DNA of 64,000 bases from Sophora flavescens (GCA_030762895.1 CM061069.1:102627923-102691922); one strand, 5' to 3'; shown: positions 11,309 to 21,593, numbered from the stretch's first letter. The notes: generated from the sequence alone by a model not told the origin. Numbers and translations: made by a program.

Positions 11309-11316
11309 TATAAATA
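11309..11316 (+). promoter_or_regulatory. TATA box of LTR2
   Basis: TATAAATA, in the same context as 2503-2510, immediately downstream of the palindrome array. Confidence 0.7.
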
Positions 11317-12171
11317 GGAACGGGCAGAACAGAAGAAAAGAGTTTTGAAACCCTAAGACACTCTCTCTCGAACCGAGGGCAGCTGCACAAGGAATCCATG
11401 GAGTTTCTTCTCCCTTTCATCTCTATTTCTATGATTTTGTCATAGATCATGATTAGATAAACTACCCATACTTGCGATTAGATGTGGCAATTACTGAATT
11501 ATCCATTTATTTGACCTTGTAAAACAGTTTTGCTTCCTTATGAGTGATTGATTTCCATGCTTAATGCTTGTTATGACGTGATCCCCCATGACTTGATTAT
11601 TGTTTTGGTATGCAATTGGAAAATTCGTATTAGATTTAGAACTGAAATCAACCACCTAGTAAACCTTGTATCTAGGAATGGATTTAGGTTTATTAGCAAT
11701 CGGGTAATCCTTAATCATTATGCAAATTCATTAATCTAGGCCACCTAAGGAATTAGGGTCTATTAGTGGATTTAGGCTCTTGTCATCTGAGGAATCAGGG
11801 CTTGCCCCCGAATCTAGTGGATTGATTGTCATATTTGAAGTAGAAACTGTTTATTAGTCATTTCATTGCATGGGGATGAAGTTTAGTGAACCTAATCCCA
11901 ACATCCTTTATATATTTGAAGAATCCTTTTAACTGCCTTCCATGTTTTCGATAGAAATCCTCAAAGAAATTTTTCTTTATTTTGTTTATTTTAGGTTTTA
12001 AATCTGATTGGGCTTACTATTGAGCTCCCTTTGATCCAAATATCCGCTTAGATAGTAATTGATTCGGTACGTGCTAGTACTTGTCACAGTCCTCGTGGGA
12101 ACTATAATCGGTCTCACCACCGTATTACTTGTACGACTAGGTATACTTGCCTAGATTCGTCAACAAGTTTT

Positions 12172-12189
12172 TGGCGCCGTTGCCGGGGA
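12172..12189 (+). other. Primer-binding site of element B (tRNA-Asp type)
   Basis: TGGCGCCGTTGCCGGGGA, identical to the site of element A, 6 nt after LTR2. Confidence 0.9.
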
Positions 12190-12346
12190 TTGTGTTTCAA
12201 TATTAGCATATCCATTTCGATTACTAATTTAAGCAAAAAAAAAAATCTTTTCTGTTATTTGTTTCTGTTTTGCTGTCATATTTTTCTGTTTTGTTTTGCT
12301 ATCACGTTTTTTGTTTTATTTGTTGTTTCTGTTTGCTGTCATTTAA

Positions 12347-13873
12347 GTGCTAACATTCTTGGTGCCTAGACTTTTGTGTATGCGAGGTACTATCCCAGCT
12401 GACCAACTCCTCTACGATCCTGAAATAGAAAGAACAGCTAGGGAGAATCGGAGGCAAGCAAGACAACAGAAACTGTTAGAACAACAAGAAGAAGAACAAG
12501 AGACCCCCGCTTCACAAGTTCAGCAAGAACCACTTAAGATGGCAGGCAGCGGTGAAGGTGCTCCACCACGGAGGACACTTGGGGACTATGCCAATACAAA
12601 TGTCAACCGGCATGTCACTAGCATAGTGAGGCCTCCAGTGAACTGCAACAATTTTGAAATCAAGCCAGCTTTCTTGAATATGGTTGCACAAAATCAATTT
12701 TCCGGGTTGGAGAAAGAAGATCCTAATAGTCATGCCTCCAACTTCCTGGAGTTGTGTGATACGGTGAAGATAAATGGTGCTTCCGATGATGCAATTCGCC
12801 TAAGGTTGTTTCCTTTCTCTCTAAGAGATAGAGCCAAGTCTTGGCTCCAATCTCAACCAAGGGGGAGCATCACTACATGGGATGACTTAGAGGCTAAATT
12901 CCTTGCAAGATTCTTTCCCACCTCAAGATTTGTGAAGACAAGGGGTGATATCATAAGCTTTTCTCAACAAGAAGGCGAGACTCTTCATGACACATGGGAA
13001 AGGTTCAAAGACTTGCTCCGAAGATGTCCAAATCATAGGTTTGATGATCTTACCCAAATGCAAACATTTTACAATGGATTGAGGCCGTCAACCAGGTATA
13101 TGTTGGATGCCTCAGCTAGAGGTTCCATGAACACAAAGACACCGGAGGAAGCATTGATTTTGATAGAAGCGATGACATCTAATGACTATTCGATGCATCA
13201 TGATCGAGGTCCCACATCAAGAAGGGGGGTGTTAGAGTTAGATTCACAAACTGCACTTTTGGCTCAAAATAAGCTCATGACACAACAACTGGAGTCCATT
13301 ACCAAGCAACTAGCTCAACTCCCACAACAACTCCAGACCATTCAAGGGACAACCATGGCACCTCAACAGGTAATGAGATGTGACTTTTGTGGAGGAGATC
13401 ATGATAATGGAAAGTGTGAAGCCAATATGGGGAACTATGGGCGGCAAGGCAACAACCAATATTCCAGCAATTACAACCAAGGGTGGAGGAATCAAACAAG
13501 TTTTGGCTGGAAACAAGATGCCGGACAAGCAAGTAAGCCTCATCCCACACAGCCTCATCCTACACAACTGCCTCAAGACCGGATTTCTACCTTGGAGAAC
13601 ACCCTCAATCAATTCATGCAAATGTCCATGTCAAACCAGAAAAACACTGATGCTTTTATAAAAAACTTGGAGGTTCAAGTTGGACAAATTGCAAAGCATC
13701 TAGCGGAACAATCTGGCGGCAGTTTTTCAGGTAATAATCAAATAAATCCTAAAGAGCATTGCAATGCTATTGTTTTGAGGAGTGTTAAAAGTCTTAAGAA
13801 TGTGAGCGGTGAGCCTTTGTTGAAAAATGAGAGAGTTCCTGAAAAAACAGAGGTGGTTGCTGAAAAAAACTGA
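12347..13873 (+). CDS. Element B Gag (Athila lineage), open for 508 codons
   Basis: This is the best-preserved Gag of the A/B family. The likely start is the ATG at 12381 (MRGTIPADQLLYDPEIERT), as in A; the upstream ATG at 12347 is in frame. The capsid region spans DDAIRLRLFPFSLRDRAKSW to ARFFPTSRF (about 12785-12925). A zinc knuckle C-x2-C-x3-H-x4-C lies near 13378-13420. A glutamine-rich and coiled-coil stretch (KNLEVQVGQIAKHL) lies near 13660. A 1-bp insertion in the A-run at about 13863-13870 shifts the frame, and the Gag tail continues to the protease after another frame change. Gag would assemble particles for A, B and perhaps the non-autonomous relatives. Confidence 0.88.
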   Translation: MLTFLVPRLLCMRGTIPADQLLYDPEIERTARENRRQARQQKLLEQQEEEQETPASQVQQEPLKMAGSGEGAPPRRTLGDYANTNVNRHVTSIVRPPVNCNNFEIKPAFLNMVAQNQFSGLEKEDPNSHASNFLELCDTVKINGASDDAIRLRLFPFSLRDRAKSWLQSQPRGSITTWDDLEAKFLARFFPTSRFVKTRGDIISFSQQEGETLHDTWERFKDLLRRCPNHRFDDLTQMQTFYNGLRPSTRYMLDASARGSMNTKTPEEALILIEAMTSNDYSMHHDRGPTSRRGVLELDSQTALLAQNKLMTQQLESITKQLAQLPQQLQTIQGTTMAPQQVMRCDFCGGDHDNGKCEANMGNYGRQGNNQYSSNYNQGWRNQTSFGWKQDAGQASKPHPTQPHPTQLPQDRISTLENTLNQFMQMSMSNQKNTDAFIKNLEVQVGQIAKHLAEQSGGSFSGNNQINPKEHCNAIVLRSVKSLKNVSGEPLLKNERVPEKTEVVAEKN

Positions 13874-14657
13874 TTTGAATGAGGAAAAAGGCAAAGAGGT
13901 TGTAAAAGAGGAAGAAGACAAGAGGGAAAAGTTAGTGGATGAAGATTCAATTTGAGGAAGAGTAGAAGTCAGATTTTGAAAGATAGAGACAAGCCTCAAG
14001 TAATCCCCTCTTATGTAAAGTTGCCATATCCTCACTTGAGCAAGAAGAAGGAGAAGGAAGAGCAGTTTGCCAAATTTCTTGACATCTTTAAGAGGCTACA
14101 AATCAACATACCCTTTGCTGAAGCACTAGAGCAAATGCCAATCTATGCAAAGTTCATGAAGGAGTTGCTCACGAAGAAAAGAAAGTTCAAAGAAGGCGAG
14201 ACTGTTTCCTTGACTGAAGAGTGTAGTGCGATACTTCAAAGGAAGCTACCTCCAAAGCTTAAAGATCCTGGTAGTTTTACAATCCCTTGCACTATTGGGA
14301 GTGTTGCTATTGGGAAGGCCTTGTGTGACTTGGGGGTGAGTATCAATTTGATGCCCCTTTGAATCTTGAACAAGCTTGGAGGTGGTGAAGTGAAACCGAC
14401 AAGGATGGCATTGCAACTAGCTGATAGATCAATCAAGCGTCCTTATGGTATTCTGGAAGATGTTTTGGTAAAAGTGGATAAATTTATCTTCCCGATGGAT
14501 TTTGTGATATTAGACATGGAGGAGGATGCAGAAGTTCCACTTATATTGGGGAGACCTTTTCTAGCAACTGGTCGTGCTTTGATAGATGTACAAAAAGGCC
14601 AACTTCGATCTGAGAATGCAAGATGAAGAGGTTACTTTCAATGTATTTGAAGCTATG
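13874..14657 (+). pseudogene. Element B Gag tail and protease, interrupted
   Basis: Frames at 13952-14362 and 14366-14626 hold the Gag tail and retropepsin. The catalytic motif reads CDLGVSINLMPL (A changed to V after D-L-G). A TGA at 14360-14362 replaces a serine codon seen in element A. LILGRPFLATGRAL is intact near 14545-14580, unlike in A. The reading is interrupted at 14657 by element N and resumes at 21365 after a CTATG duplication. Confidence 0.85.
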
Positions 14658-15873
14658 TGAACGCGCTGTCGTGCACGCGCCAAAAAAGAACGAGCGGTTT
14701 ATAAAAATGTAGTTTAGGGCGACAACTCGGATGTCGTCTCACAAGGACTCTTGAAGTGTTATTTACCACAAAATTCAGTTTTGGGGGGGTTGGTTTGGAA
14801 TTCAGATGGGAAACAATGCAAAAAGCAGAGCAATAAAATAGAAGCAGATTAAAAGATTATCAAGTAGCAAAACACGATTAATCTACTATTCTCGAATTCC
14901 CAACTATCATCGGTTCATGTAATTTCCAAGCCCTAAGCAGATTCTAATCCCCTTTCGATTGTAGCAACAATTAACAAACGAAATCGCTACTACGGATATA
15001 TGTTCCTATTCCCGAAATAACAAACGGGGTTAAGCCCTCATGAACTAAACGAACATGAATGAACACACGCGAAATAACAAACGCGATTAAGTATAGGAAC
15101 ATAACATCACCGAAATGAATCAACACAACACTATACACTCCTGAATTAACAAACATAAATGTATAATATGGTATTAAAAAGGGAAAAGCAAATAAAATAG
15201 GAATTACAAAACCACAAGTGTAGTGGAATTCGATTACAGTAGACTAATCCTTGGAAACTAGTTCTCCATTACTAATTTCGCAGCTATCTAAACTAAAAAG
15301 AAAACAAAAGATAAGATGAAGATGAAGATCAGTTCTGCCTAAAAGACTTAAATACAGTTTCTGGATTCAGCTAGCTCGCGAGGCGAGCACACCTTCGCGA
15401 GGCGAATAATACGAACAGTCTTTAACTTTTGGTTCTCTTGCGAGGCGAGCTTATCATTCGCGAGGCGAGACTCTTCAAATTCCAAACTGTCACAGCCGTG
15501 ACCTTCAACATGGTTAAGCCGTGATGGCTTCCCCGGTCTTCCAGGGTTGGAGTACACGCGAGGCTAGTAATGTGTTCGCTGGGCGAGACAGAAAGGTTGG
15601 CAATTTCTGGATCCGTCAGGCTTCAGGTTCGCGAGGCGAATTCCTTCTCGCGGGGCGAAGGATCCAAAACTGCTTCACTTATTAACCTGAAAACAAGGAT
15701 TAATAGTAAGTGCTTTATTCAACTCTAAAACAACTAAATTAACCTAAAAATACTTTAACGACTCAAAATGCTGCTTAAAGACAATCAAGTCTAATTTGGG
15801 CGAAAACGATATATAATTAGCACAAAACCACTGTCATACTAGCCATAAAACTAGATGAGCCAGAGGCTGATCA
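14658..15873 (-). repeat. 3' LTR of element N
   Basis: 1216 bp. On the minus strand it begins TGATCAGCCTCTGGCTC and ends GCGCGTTCA. It is closely similar to the right-hand copy but retains about 77 bp in its palindrome array and 17 bp near 14725 that the other lacks. TATA-like TATTTAAG (minus) at 15347-15354. Confidence 0.92.
15371..15660 (-). repeat. CTCGCGAGGCGAG palindrome array in N 3' LTR
   Basis: There are at least ten copies of a TTCGCGAGGCGAA/CTCGCGAGGCGAG-type near-palindrome, often paired with 10-20 nt between partners. One CCGTGA-type pair like that of A/B lies in the middle (15488-15525). On the minus strand the array lies directly upstream of the TATA-like TATTTAAG. Confidence 0.8.
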
Positions 15874-17294
15874 AAATACCCCAAACTTAAACTTTGCTTG
15901 TCCCCAAGCAAACTAAAACTCAAAAACTAAAAAAAAAACTCAAGACATGGCAAGCTTAAAAGATTCAATCAACCTTGCACAAATTTCAAGCAATACATCA
16001 AAACAATTTTATACAATGTTCCCCCCTTTCCAAACAAAGCAATCCCCACAATCCTTTATTCCAAACAATTGAGAATTTCATCATTCAAGCAATCAGTAAT
16101 CTAAGCAAGGGATCCAAGTTACACACAAGAGGGAGATCACCAAATTCAAACAACCGCCTTCCTCACAAGGGAGTTTAGTGTTTCACTCAATCGCTCAGTT
16201 TGTGTCAGGCTAACAACATTTCACTCAATTTCACTTTTAAGAAGCACTTCCCATGAATTTGATTTTCATCTCAAAAATGGTTCCCATAGAAAACATGCAT
16301 GCAACATCAAAAGGTCTTTTATGGTTGTAATGGGGCCTGGCTAAGGGTAGGATATACAAAGGTACTAGGCTGAAGTCCCTAGGAACTAAGAGAGCATGAA
16401 CAATTTGATACATATTGAATTCCACTCGAGTTCCTTTTTTCATTTTTCATTTGCCTTGGGTGACTACAGCCTTTTTATTCAAATAGCTTTTTTTTGGACA
16501 TTTTCTGCATTTTTTTTCTTTTCTTTTTTTTTCTTGCCTTTGGCTCCAACCTTTTTATTATTATTTTTTTCTTTTTCTCACCCCAAAATGACATGTCACA
16601 TCCTTGTAGCCACCCCAAACTTAGTTTCTTGCAACCATTCTCTTGCTAAGCTTCCATGCTCTCCTAATCCTAAGATCGGGTTCACATGGTTTTTCAGATT
16701 TCAGGCTCATAACATAAGGTTATCAAGAATTAACAAGCTAATCAGGCTCAATGGGGCTAACAAAGGAACATGCATTAGGATTTGGTTCTTTTTAGGCCAA
16801 GTAGTTATTTACAAAGAAAATGCCTAAATCATCTGAAGCAAACACATAAACATGCAAACCATAAAGAGATTCAAGCAAATTCGGGAAAGTGCGACTTGAA
16901 AGTGATTTCACACAGTTTAAAACATGTTGGAGGCTCAAATCCTCACCTGGACAATTTTTTGCAAATTGTTTGACAGAGATTCTATCCCTAGTGTGTGCTT
17001 CCCTTCACCCCAAACTTATCATAAATCATGCCACCACAACAAAATCTCAAAGTTCAGTTTCCAATCACATGGGAATCACTATTCAAAAAAACAAAAAAAA
17101 TTTCAGCCTAGGGGGAATCATCACATAGATCATGCAATCAATCTGTGCAAAATTAATCAAAATCAATCAAGCTCACCGACCAAAGACTCGTACAATTTAT
17201 TCAAGAGCTAAAAGAAAGACAAGAAAAAACAAACCTACAACTAGTTCCCTCCCCCACACTTAAAACATACATTGTCCCCAATGAAACAACATAA
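15874..17294 (-). other. Element N 3' non-coding region
   Basis: 1.4 kb between the Gag-protease stop and the 3' LTR. No gene is supported. On the minus strand it starts with an internal polypurine-like motif (about 17246-17282: TTGGGGACAATGT, then TTAAGTGTGGGGGAGGG) and ends with the LTR-abutting tract AAGTTTGGGGTATT (15874-15890). Pyrimidine/purine-rich low complexity lies at 16430-16590. Confidence 0.7.
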
Positions 17295-19817
17295 CTATAA
17301 AATCAGAGTGAGGGAAAGGAAAGGGTGCTCCCTGATCAGGTGGCAGTGTAGGTGGGAGCTTCCGCCTGGATCCCATTGCTTGTAGCATGAGGCCAAAGAG
17401 ATAGAGTTCATTCCGTGGTCCCATAACTTGCAGCCTTGATATAGGAGTGAGCACTTGACAATTATGGTGACCTTGCCCAATGCGGCGGACTCATCACTTC
17501 CTCTTGGGTCAAGGATGACCGTTTTCTCAACAAAATCCTCCCAATAAAATTGGGGTTCAACCCCGTGAACTGGCCATGATGCAAAATCTTCTATAGTGGG
17601 AGGTGGCAAATAGGTAGGGAGGGTCTCCGGCGCTGCTTCATCTTCTGCATGTTCCTCATTCACTGCACTGACAAATCCATCACCTGCTAAACATGCAGCA
17701 ATCTCAGCACACACCACACAATGGTTAGTGTTAGTACAATCAGGACATGAATAAATATCATCAAAGCCAGAAATAAATGGAAAATCAAGAACAAGTTCCT
17801 CATGGGTGTCATCAATAATCCCAGAAAGCAGCTCTATGTGGAAAACGGAGTGCTCTTCCAATGGTTGTTTCACAGCATCAAAGATGTTAAACTTCGCCAC
17901 AATATCACCAAACTCCATAGACATGGTCCCATTATTAACATCAATCTTAGTCTTAGCTGTCTTCATGAATGGTCTTCCCAAGATTATTGGTGATCTACTG
18001 GAATTTGTCTCTCCTGCCATGTCTAGGATGTAGAAGTCAGCAGGGAAAATCAGCTCATCAACTTGTACCAGCACATCTTCTACCATTCCCATGGGGCGGG
18101 CACTGGTCCTGTTGGCCAACTGGATAGTGAGACCTGTATACTGCAAGGGACCAAGATCAAGGTTATTGAAAATAGAGGTAGGCATGACATTTATGGAGGC
18201 TCCCAAATCCAACATGCAATTTTCAAATTTTCTGTCCCCAATAGTGCAAGGAATAGTAAAAGTGCCCAGATCCTTACACTTCTGTGGTAGTGCCTGAGTA
18301 GGGGCTGAGACAGTGACTCTTTCTGGTGCAGGCTTAGACTGGATAAGAGCTGAAACATTTCTTCCCAAATTAACTCTCTCATTACCCTTCAACTTCCTCT
18401 TGTTGGTGCATAGATCCTTCAGAAATTTTGCATACTTGGGCACCTGCTTGATCACATCTAGAAGGGGAATATTTACAGCTACCTTTCTGAACACATCTAA
18501 AATTTCCCTCTCCTTGTCTTCCCCACCAATCTTCTTATTTTTCTGCAATCTCTGTGGGAAGGGGATTGGTGGTCTGTACACTTTCTCAGTTTCAACATTG
18601 ACTGAAGGATCAGGAGTTACCTCGATAGTTTCTTCATCTTTTCCAGAGGCTGTCTCAACAACTCGTCCAGATCTCAGAGAAATGGCACTCACATTAGGAT
18701 TGGAGACATTGGGATTTATCATTGTTTGTGCAGGCAGTTGACTTGTTCTTTGAGCTTGTTGTATGTTATTTATGGAGGTGGCAAGTTGTCCAACCTGTGT
18801 CTCTAAATTTTGAATGCTAGCATCAGTTCTCTGCTGATATTGACCAAACTGTGTCTGCAAATTGTGAATGCTAGCATCTGTTCGCTGCTGAAACTGTGTC
18901 TGTGAGGCCTGGAGCTGTCCAATTTGTGCAGTTATTTGTGAAGTCATTTGTTTGAACAGATCCTTTAGTGAAGGTCCAGAAGGTGCAGAAGTGGTCACTT
19001 GAGGAGGATTCTGAGGTGCTGCCATTGGTTGTTGTTGTTGTGAGTTCCCATACCGAAGGTTAGGATGATTCCTCCAGTTGGGATGGTACCTATTTGTGGA
19101 GAGGTCTGGAGTGTTGTACCGGTTCTGACTGCTGCCTTGATTGTAAGGATGGACTGCATAAGCCTGAGACAGATCAGTGACGAACTCTTCCTTCGGAATG
19201 GGGCATGCATCATACGGGTGCTCAGGAGAGTTGCACATGCTACACAACCTTGTAGGCTGAACTCTATCCATTGCCAATTTCTCCACCAAAGAAGTGAGCC
19301 TATCAATTCTATCATCAACGGCCTGGTTGAAAGAAGAACTATGGACCTCATGCACACCTCTTGTCTCAACAGAATTTCTTCTGGTAGTAAACTGCTGGGA
19401 GTTCAGTGACATATTTTCAATTAGTTGTTTGGTAGCAGCTGGGGTCTTATCAACAAGTGCTCCCCCACTAGCAGCATCCAAAATATTCCTATCCATCGGC
19501 AGTAACCCTTCATAAAAATACTGGATAAGAAGCTGTTCAGAAATCTGATGCTGGGGACAACTGGATATCAACTGCTTGAATATCTCCCAATATTCAGCCA
19601 ATGACTCGTTTCCTTGCCTGATGCCACATATCTCCTTCCTGATTGACGCAACTCTGGAGGTAGGAAAATATCTCTCTAAGTAAACCTTCTTCAAATCGTT
19701 CCAGGTAGTAATAGAGTTTGGTTCAAGATATAACAGCCAGTCCCTTGCAGCTCCCTGCAGTGAGAACGGAAAAGCTTTCAGCTTGATGCTATCCTCAGTT
19801 ACTCCCTCTGATCTCAA
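17295..19817 (-). CDS. Element N Gag-protease polyprotein (840 codons open)
   Basis: This is Athila/Tat-lineage Gag fused to protease, with no polymerase. Residues about 1-130 are the capsid region (LKAFPFSLQGAARDW, ERYFPTSR, CGIRQGNESLAEYWE). A zinc knuckle C-x2-C-x4-H-x4-C lies at 192-205. Two TDAS-type coiled repeats lie at about 312-350. Protease has DLGASINVMP at 537-546 and IILGRPF at 611-617. A second cysteine cluster (CPDC...HCVVC) lies at 691-703. A C-terminal module has DPRGS at 770-774 and QWDPGG at 814-819, and is shared with the E/F protein. The first ~90 residues are in another frame upstream (19814-20119), so the full product needs one frame correction near 19870. It probably depends on another element's polymerase. 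Confidence 0.9.
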   Translation of the reverse strand: MRSEGVTEDSIKLKAFPFSLQGAARDWLLYLEPNSITTWNDLKKVYLERYFPTSRVASIRKEICGIRQGNESLAEYWEIFKQLISSCPQHQISEQLLIQYFYEGLLPMDRNILDAASGGALVDKTPAATKQLIENMSLNSQQFTTRRNSVETRGVHEVHSSSFNQAVDDRIDRLTSLVEKLAMDRVQPTRLCSMCNSPEHPYDACPIPKEEFVTDLSQAYAVHPYNQGSSQNRYNTPDLSTNRYHPNWRNHPNLRYGNSQQQQPMAAPQNPPQVTTSAPSGPSLKDLFKQMTSQITAQIGQLQASQTQFQQRTDASIHNLQTQFGQYQQRTDASIQNLETQVGQLATSINNIQQAQRTSQLPAQTMINPNVSNPNVSAISLRSGRVVETASGKDEETIEVTPDPSVNVETEKVYRPPIPFPQRLQKNKKIGGEDKEREILDVFRKVAVNIPLLDVIKQVPKYAKFLKDLCTNKRKLKGNERVNLGRNVSALIQSKPAPERVTVSAPTQALPQKCKDLGTFTIPCTIGDRKFENCMLDLGASINVMPTSIFNNLDLGPLQYTGLTIQLANRTSARPMGMVEDVLVQVDELIFPADFYILDMAGETNSSRSPIILGRPFMKTAKTKIDVNNGTMSMEFGDIVAKFNIFDAVKQPLEEHSVFHIELLSGIIDDTHEELVLDFPFISGFDDIYSCPDCTNTNHCVVCAEIAACLAGDGFVSAVNEEHAEDEAAPETLPTYLPPPTIEDFASWPVHGVEPQFYWEDFVEKTVILDPRGSDESAALGKVTIIVKCSLLYQGCKLWDHGMNSISLASCYKQWDPGGSSHLHCHLIREHPFLSLTLIL

Positions 19818-20119
19818 AGTTGTGGAGCAGACAACCTGGAATTCCTTGAGATGCTTGTGTGTATCCTCACCTGCAGACCCACTAACTTTGGCAACAAGTG
19901 AATGAAACCAGATTTTAATTCAAAAGGAGTATCAGCACCAGGATATGCAATACACAAGCCATTATAACTTACATCAGGGGCAGCAAGCTGTCTTAATGTC
20001 CTTTGGTCACCCATGTTATCAAAAACAGTTTTAGAATTAGAATCACTACTAGTGCTAGCCCGAATTTCTCTACGGCGTGTGTGTAGTGTTCTTTCAATTT
20101 CAGGATCAAAATCACACAA
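19814..20119 (-). pseudogene. Element N Gag N-terminus, separated by a frameshift
   Basis: It reads MCDFDPEIERTLHTRRRE, then TLRQLAAPDVSYNGLCI and FELKSGFIHLLPK. This is the usual N-terminal Gag region ahead of the capsid motif in the 840-codon frame. A frame change around 19870-19880 shifts it out of register. It begins about 100 nt after the primer site. Confidence 0.75.
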
Positions 20120-20221
20120 TTCAGGGCAAGTAGACCTAGTAGCCAGACCAATTCAAAACAAAAACGAAAATAAAAGACAAAAAAGAAAAAGAAAAAAAAA
20201 TGTGAAAATAACAAACAAGAG

Positions 20222-20239
20222 TCCCCGGCAACGGCGCCA
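20222..20239 (-). other. Primer-binding site of element N
   Basis: On the minus strand TGGCGCCGTTGCCGGGGA, 5 nt inside the LTR end. Confidence 0.9.
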
Positions 20240-20244
20240 ATTTT

Positions 20245-21364
20245 TGAACGCGCTATCGCGCACGCGCCAAAAAAGAACGAGCGGTTTATAAAAATGTAGT
20301 TTAGGGTGACAAGGACTCTTGAAGTGTTATTTACCACAAAATTCAGTTTTGGGGGGGTTGGTTTGGAATTCAGATGGGAAACAATGCAAAAACAGAGCAA
20401 TAAAACAGAGCAGTTAAAAGATTATCAAGTAGCAAAACACGATTAATCTACTGTTCTCGAATTCCCAACTATCATCGGTTCATGTAATTTCCAAGACCTA
20501 AGCAGATTCTAATCCCTTTTCGATTGTAGCAACAATTAACAAACGAAATCGCTACTACGGATATATGTTCCTATTCCCGAAATAACAAACGGGGTTAAGC
20601 CCTCATGAACTAAACGAACATGAATGAACACACGCGAAATAACAAACGCGATTAAGTATAGGAACACAACATCACCGAAATGAATCAACACAACACTATA
20701 CACTCCTGAATTAACAAACAGAAATGTATAATATGGTATTAAAAAGGGAAAATCAAATAAAATAGGAATTACAAAACCTCAAGTGTAATGGAATTCGATT
20801 ACAGTAGACTAATCCTAGGAAACTAGTTCTCCATTACTAATTTCGCAGCTATCTAAACTAAAAAGAAAACAAAAGATAAGATGAAGATGAAGATCAGTTC
20901 TGCCTAAAAGACTTAAATACAGTTTCTGGATTCAGCTAGCTCGTGAGGCGAGCACACCTTCGCGAGGCGAATAATACGAACAGTCTTTAACTTTTGGTTC
21001 TCTCGCGATGCGAGCTTATCATTCGCGAGGCGAGACTCTTCAAATTCCAAACTGTCATAGCCGTGACCTTCAACATGGTTAAGCCGTGATGGCTTCTGGT
21101 CTTCCAGAGTTGGATTACTCGCGAGGCGAGTAAAGTGTTCGCGGGGCGAAGGATCCAAAACTGCTTCACCTATTAACCTGAAAACAAGGATTAACAGTAA
21201 GTGCTTTATTCAACTCTAAAACAACTAAATTAACCTAAAAATACTTTAACGACTCAAAATGCTGCTTAAATACAATCAAGTCTAATTTGGGCGAAAACGA
21301 TATATAATTAGCACAAAACCACGGTCATACTAGCCATAAAACTAGATGAGCCAGAGGCTGATCA
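20245..21364 (-). repeat. 5' LTR of element N
   Basis: 1120 bp, partner of 14658-15873. It lacks 17 bp near 20310 and about 77 bp in the palindrome array near 21130. TATA-like TATTTAAG (minus) at 20912-20919, with the CTCGCGAGGCGAG array (20938-21150) just upstream. Confidence 0.92.
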
Positions 21365-21593
21365 CTATGCATCGCCCGAGTGATGAAGAGAATTGTTTCC
21401 GCATGGACATTGTGGATGTAGTGGCTAAAGAAGTCTTTGCACATAAGCACCACTCCTCCACTCTTGAGAAGGTAATTATGAATTCTATTGAAAATCTTGA
21501 TGGGAAAGAGGAGAAGGAAAAAGAGGAGTGTTTGTGTGATTTGGAAGCTTAACCCATTCAACTTGCTGTCAATACTAAGAAGGAAGAGCTCAA
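21365..21593 (+). pseudogene. Element B continuation after element N
   Basis: Following the CTATG duplication, the reading MHRPSDEENCFRMDIVDVV resumes exactly where element A has it (5750). It continues to EECLCDLEA and ends in a TAA at about 21550. It matches A up to GAAGAGCTCAA (about 21593) and then departs. Confidence 0.85.

Larger units (their letters stand above)
10757..12165 (+). repeat. LTR2: 3' LTR of A and 5' LTR of B
   Basis: 1409 bp, starting TGATGAGTG and ending before an AGTTTT spacer and a tRNA-Asp primer site. A polypurine tract precedes it and a second primer site and gag follow it, so one LTR serves two tandem elements. A palindrome array lies at 10979-11297 and a TATA box at 11309-11316. 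It is about 130 bp longer than LTR1. Confidence 0.88.
14658..21364 (-). mobile_element. Element N: non-autonomous gag-protease LTR element
   Basis: A 6707-bp insertion with perfect 5-bp target-site duplications CTATG (14653-14657 and 21365-21369). On the minus strand the order is 5' LTR (20245-21364), tRNA-Asp primer site, Gag-protease (about 20119-17295), a 1.4-kb non-coding region, polypurine tract and 3' LTR (14658-15873). No RT, RNase H or integrase is present. The near-identical LTRs and exact duplications suggest it is the youngest insertion here. Confidence 0.92.

Noticed and set aside
16396..16827. 143-codon plus-strand frame rich in phenylalanine
   Set aside because: It lies antisense in the element N 3' non-coding region and reflects a T-rich tract.
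18313..18741. 142-codon plus-strand frame inside element N
   Set aside because: It is an antisense shadow of the well-supported Gag-protease frame.
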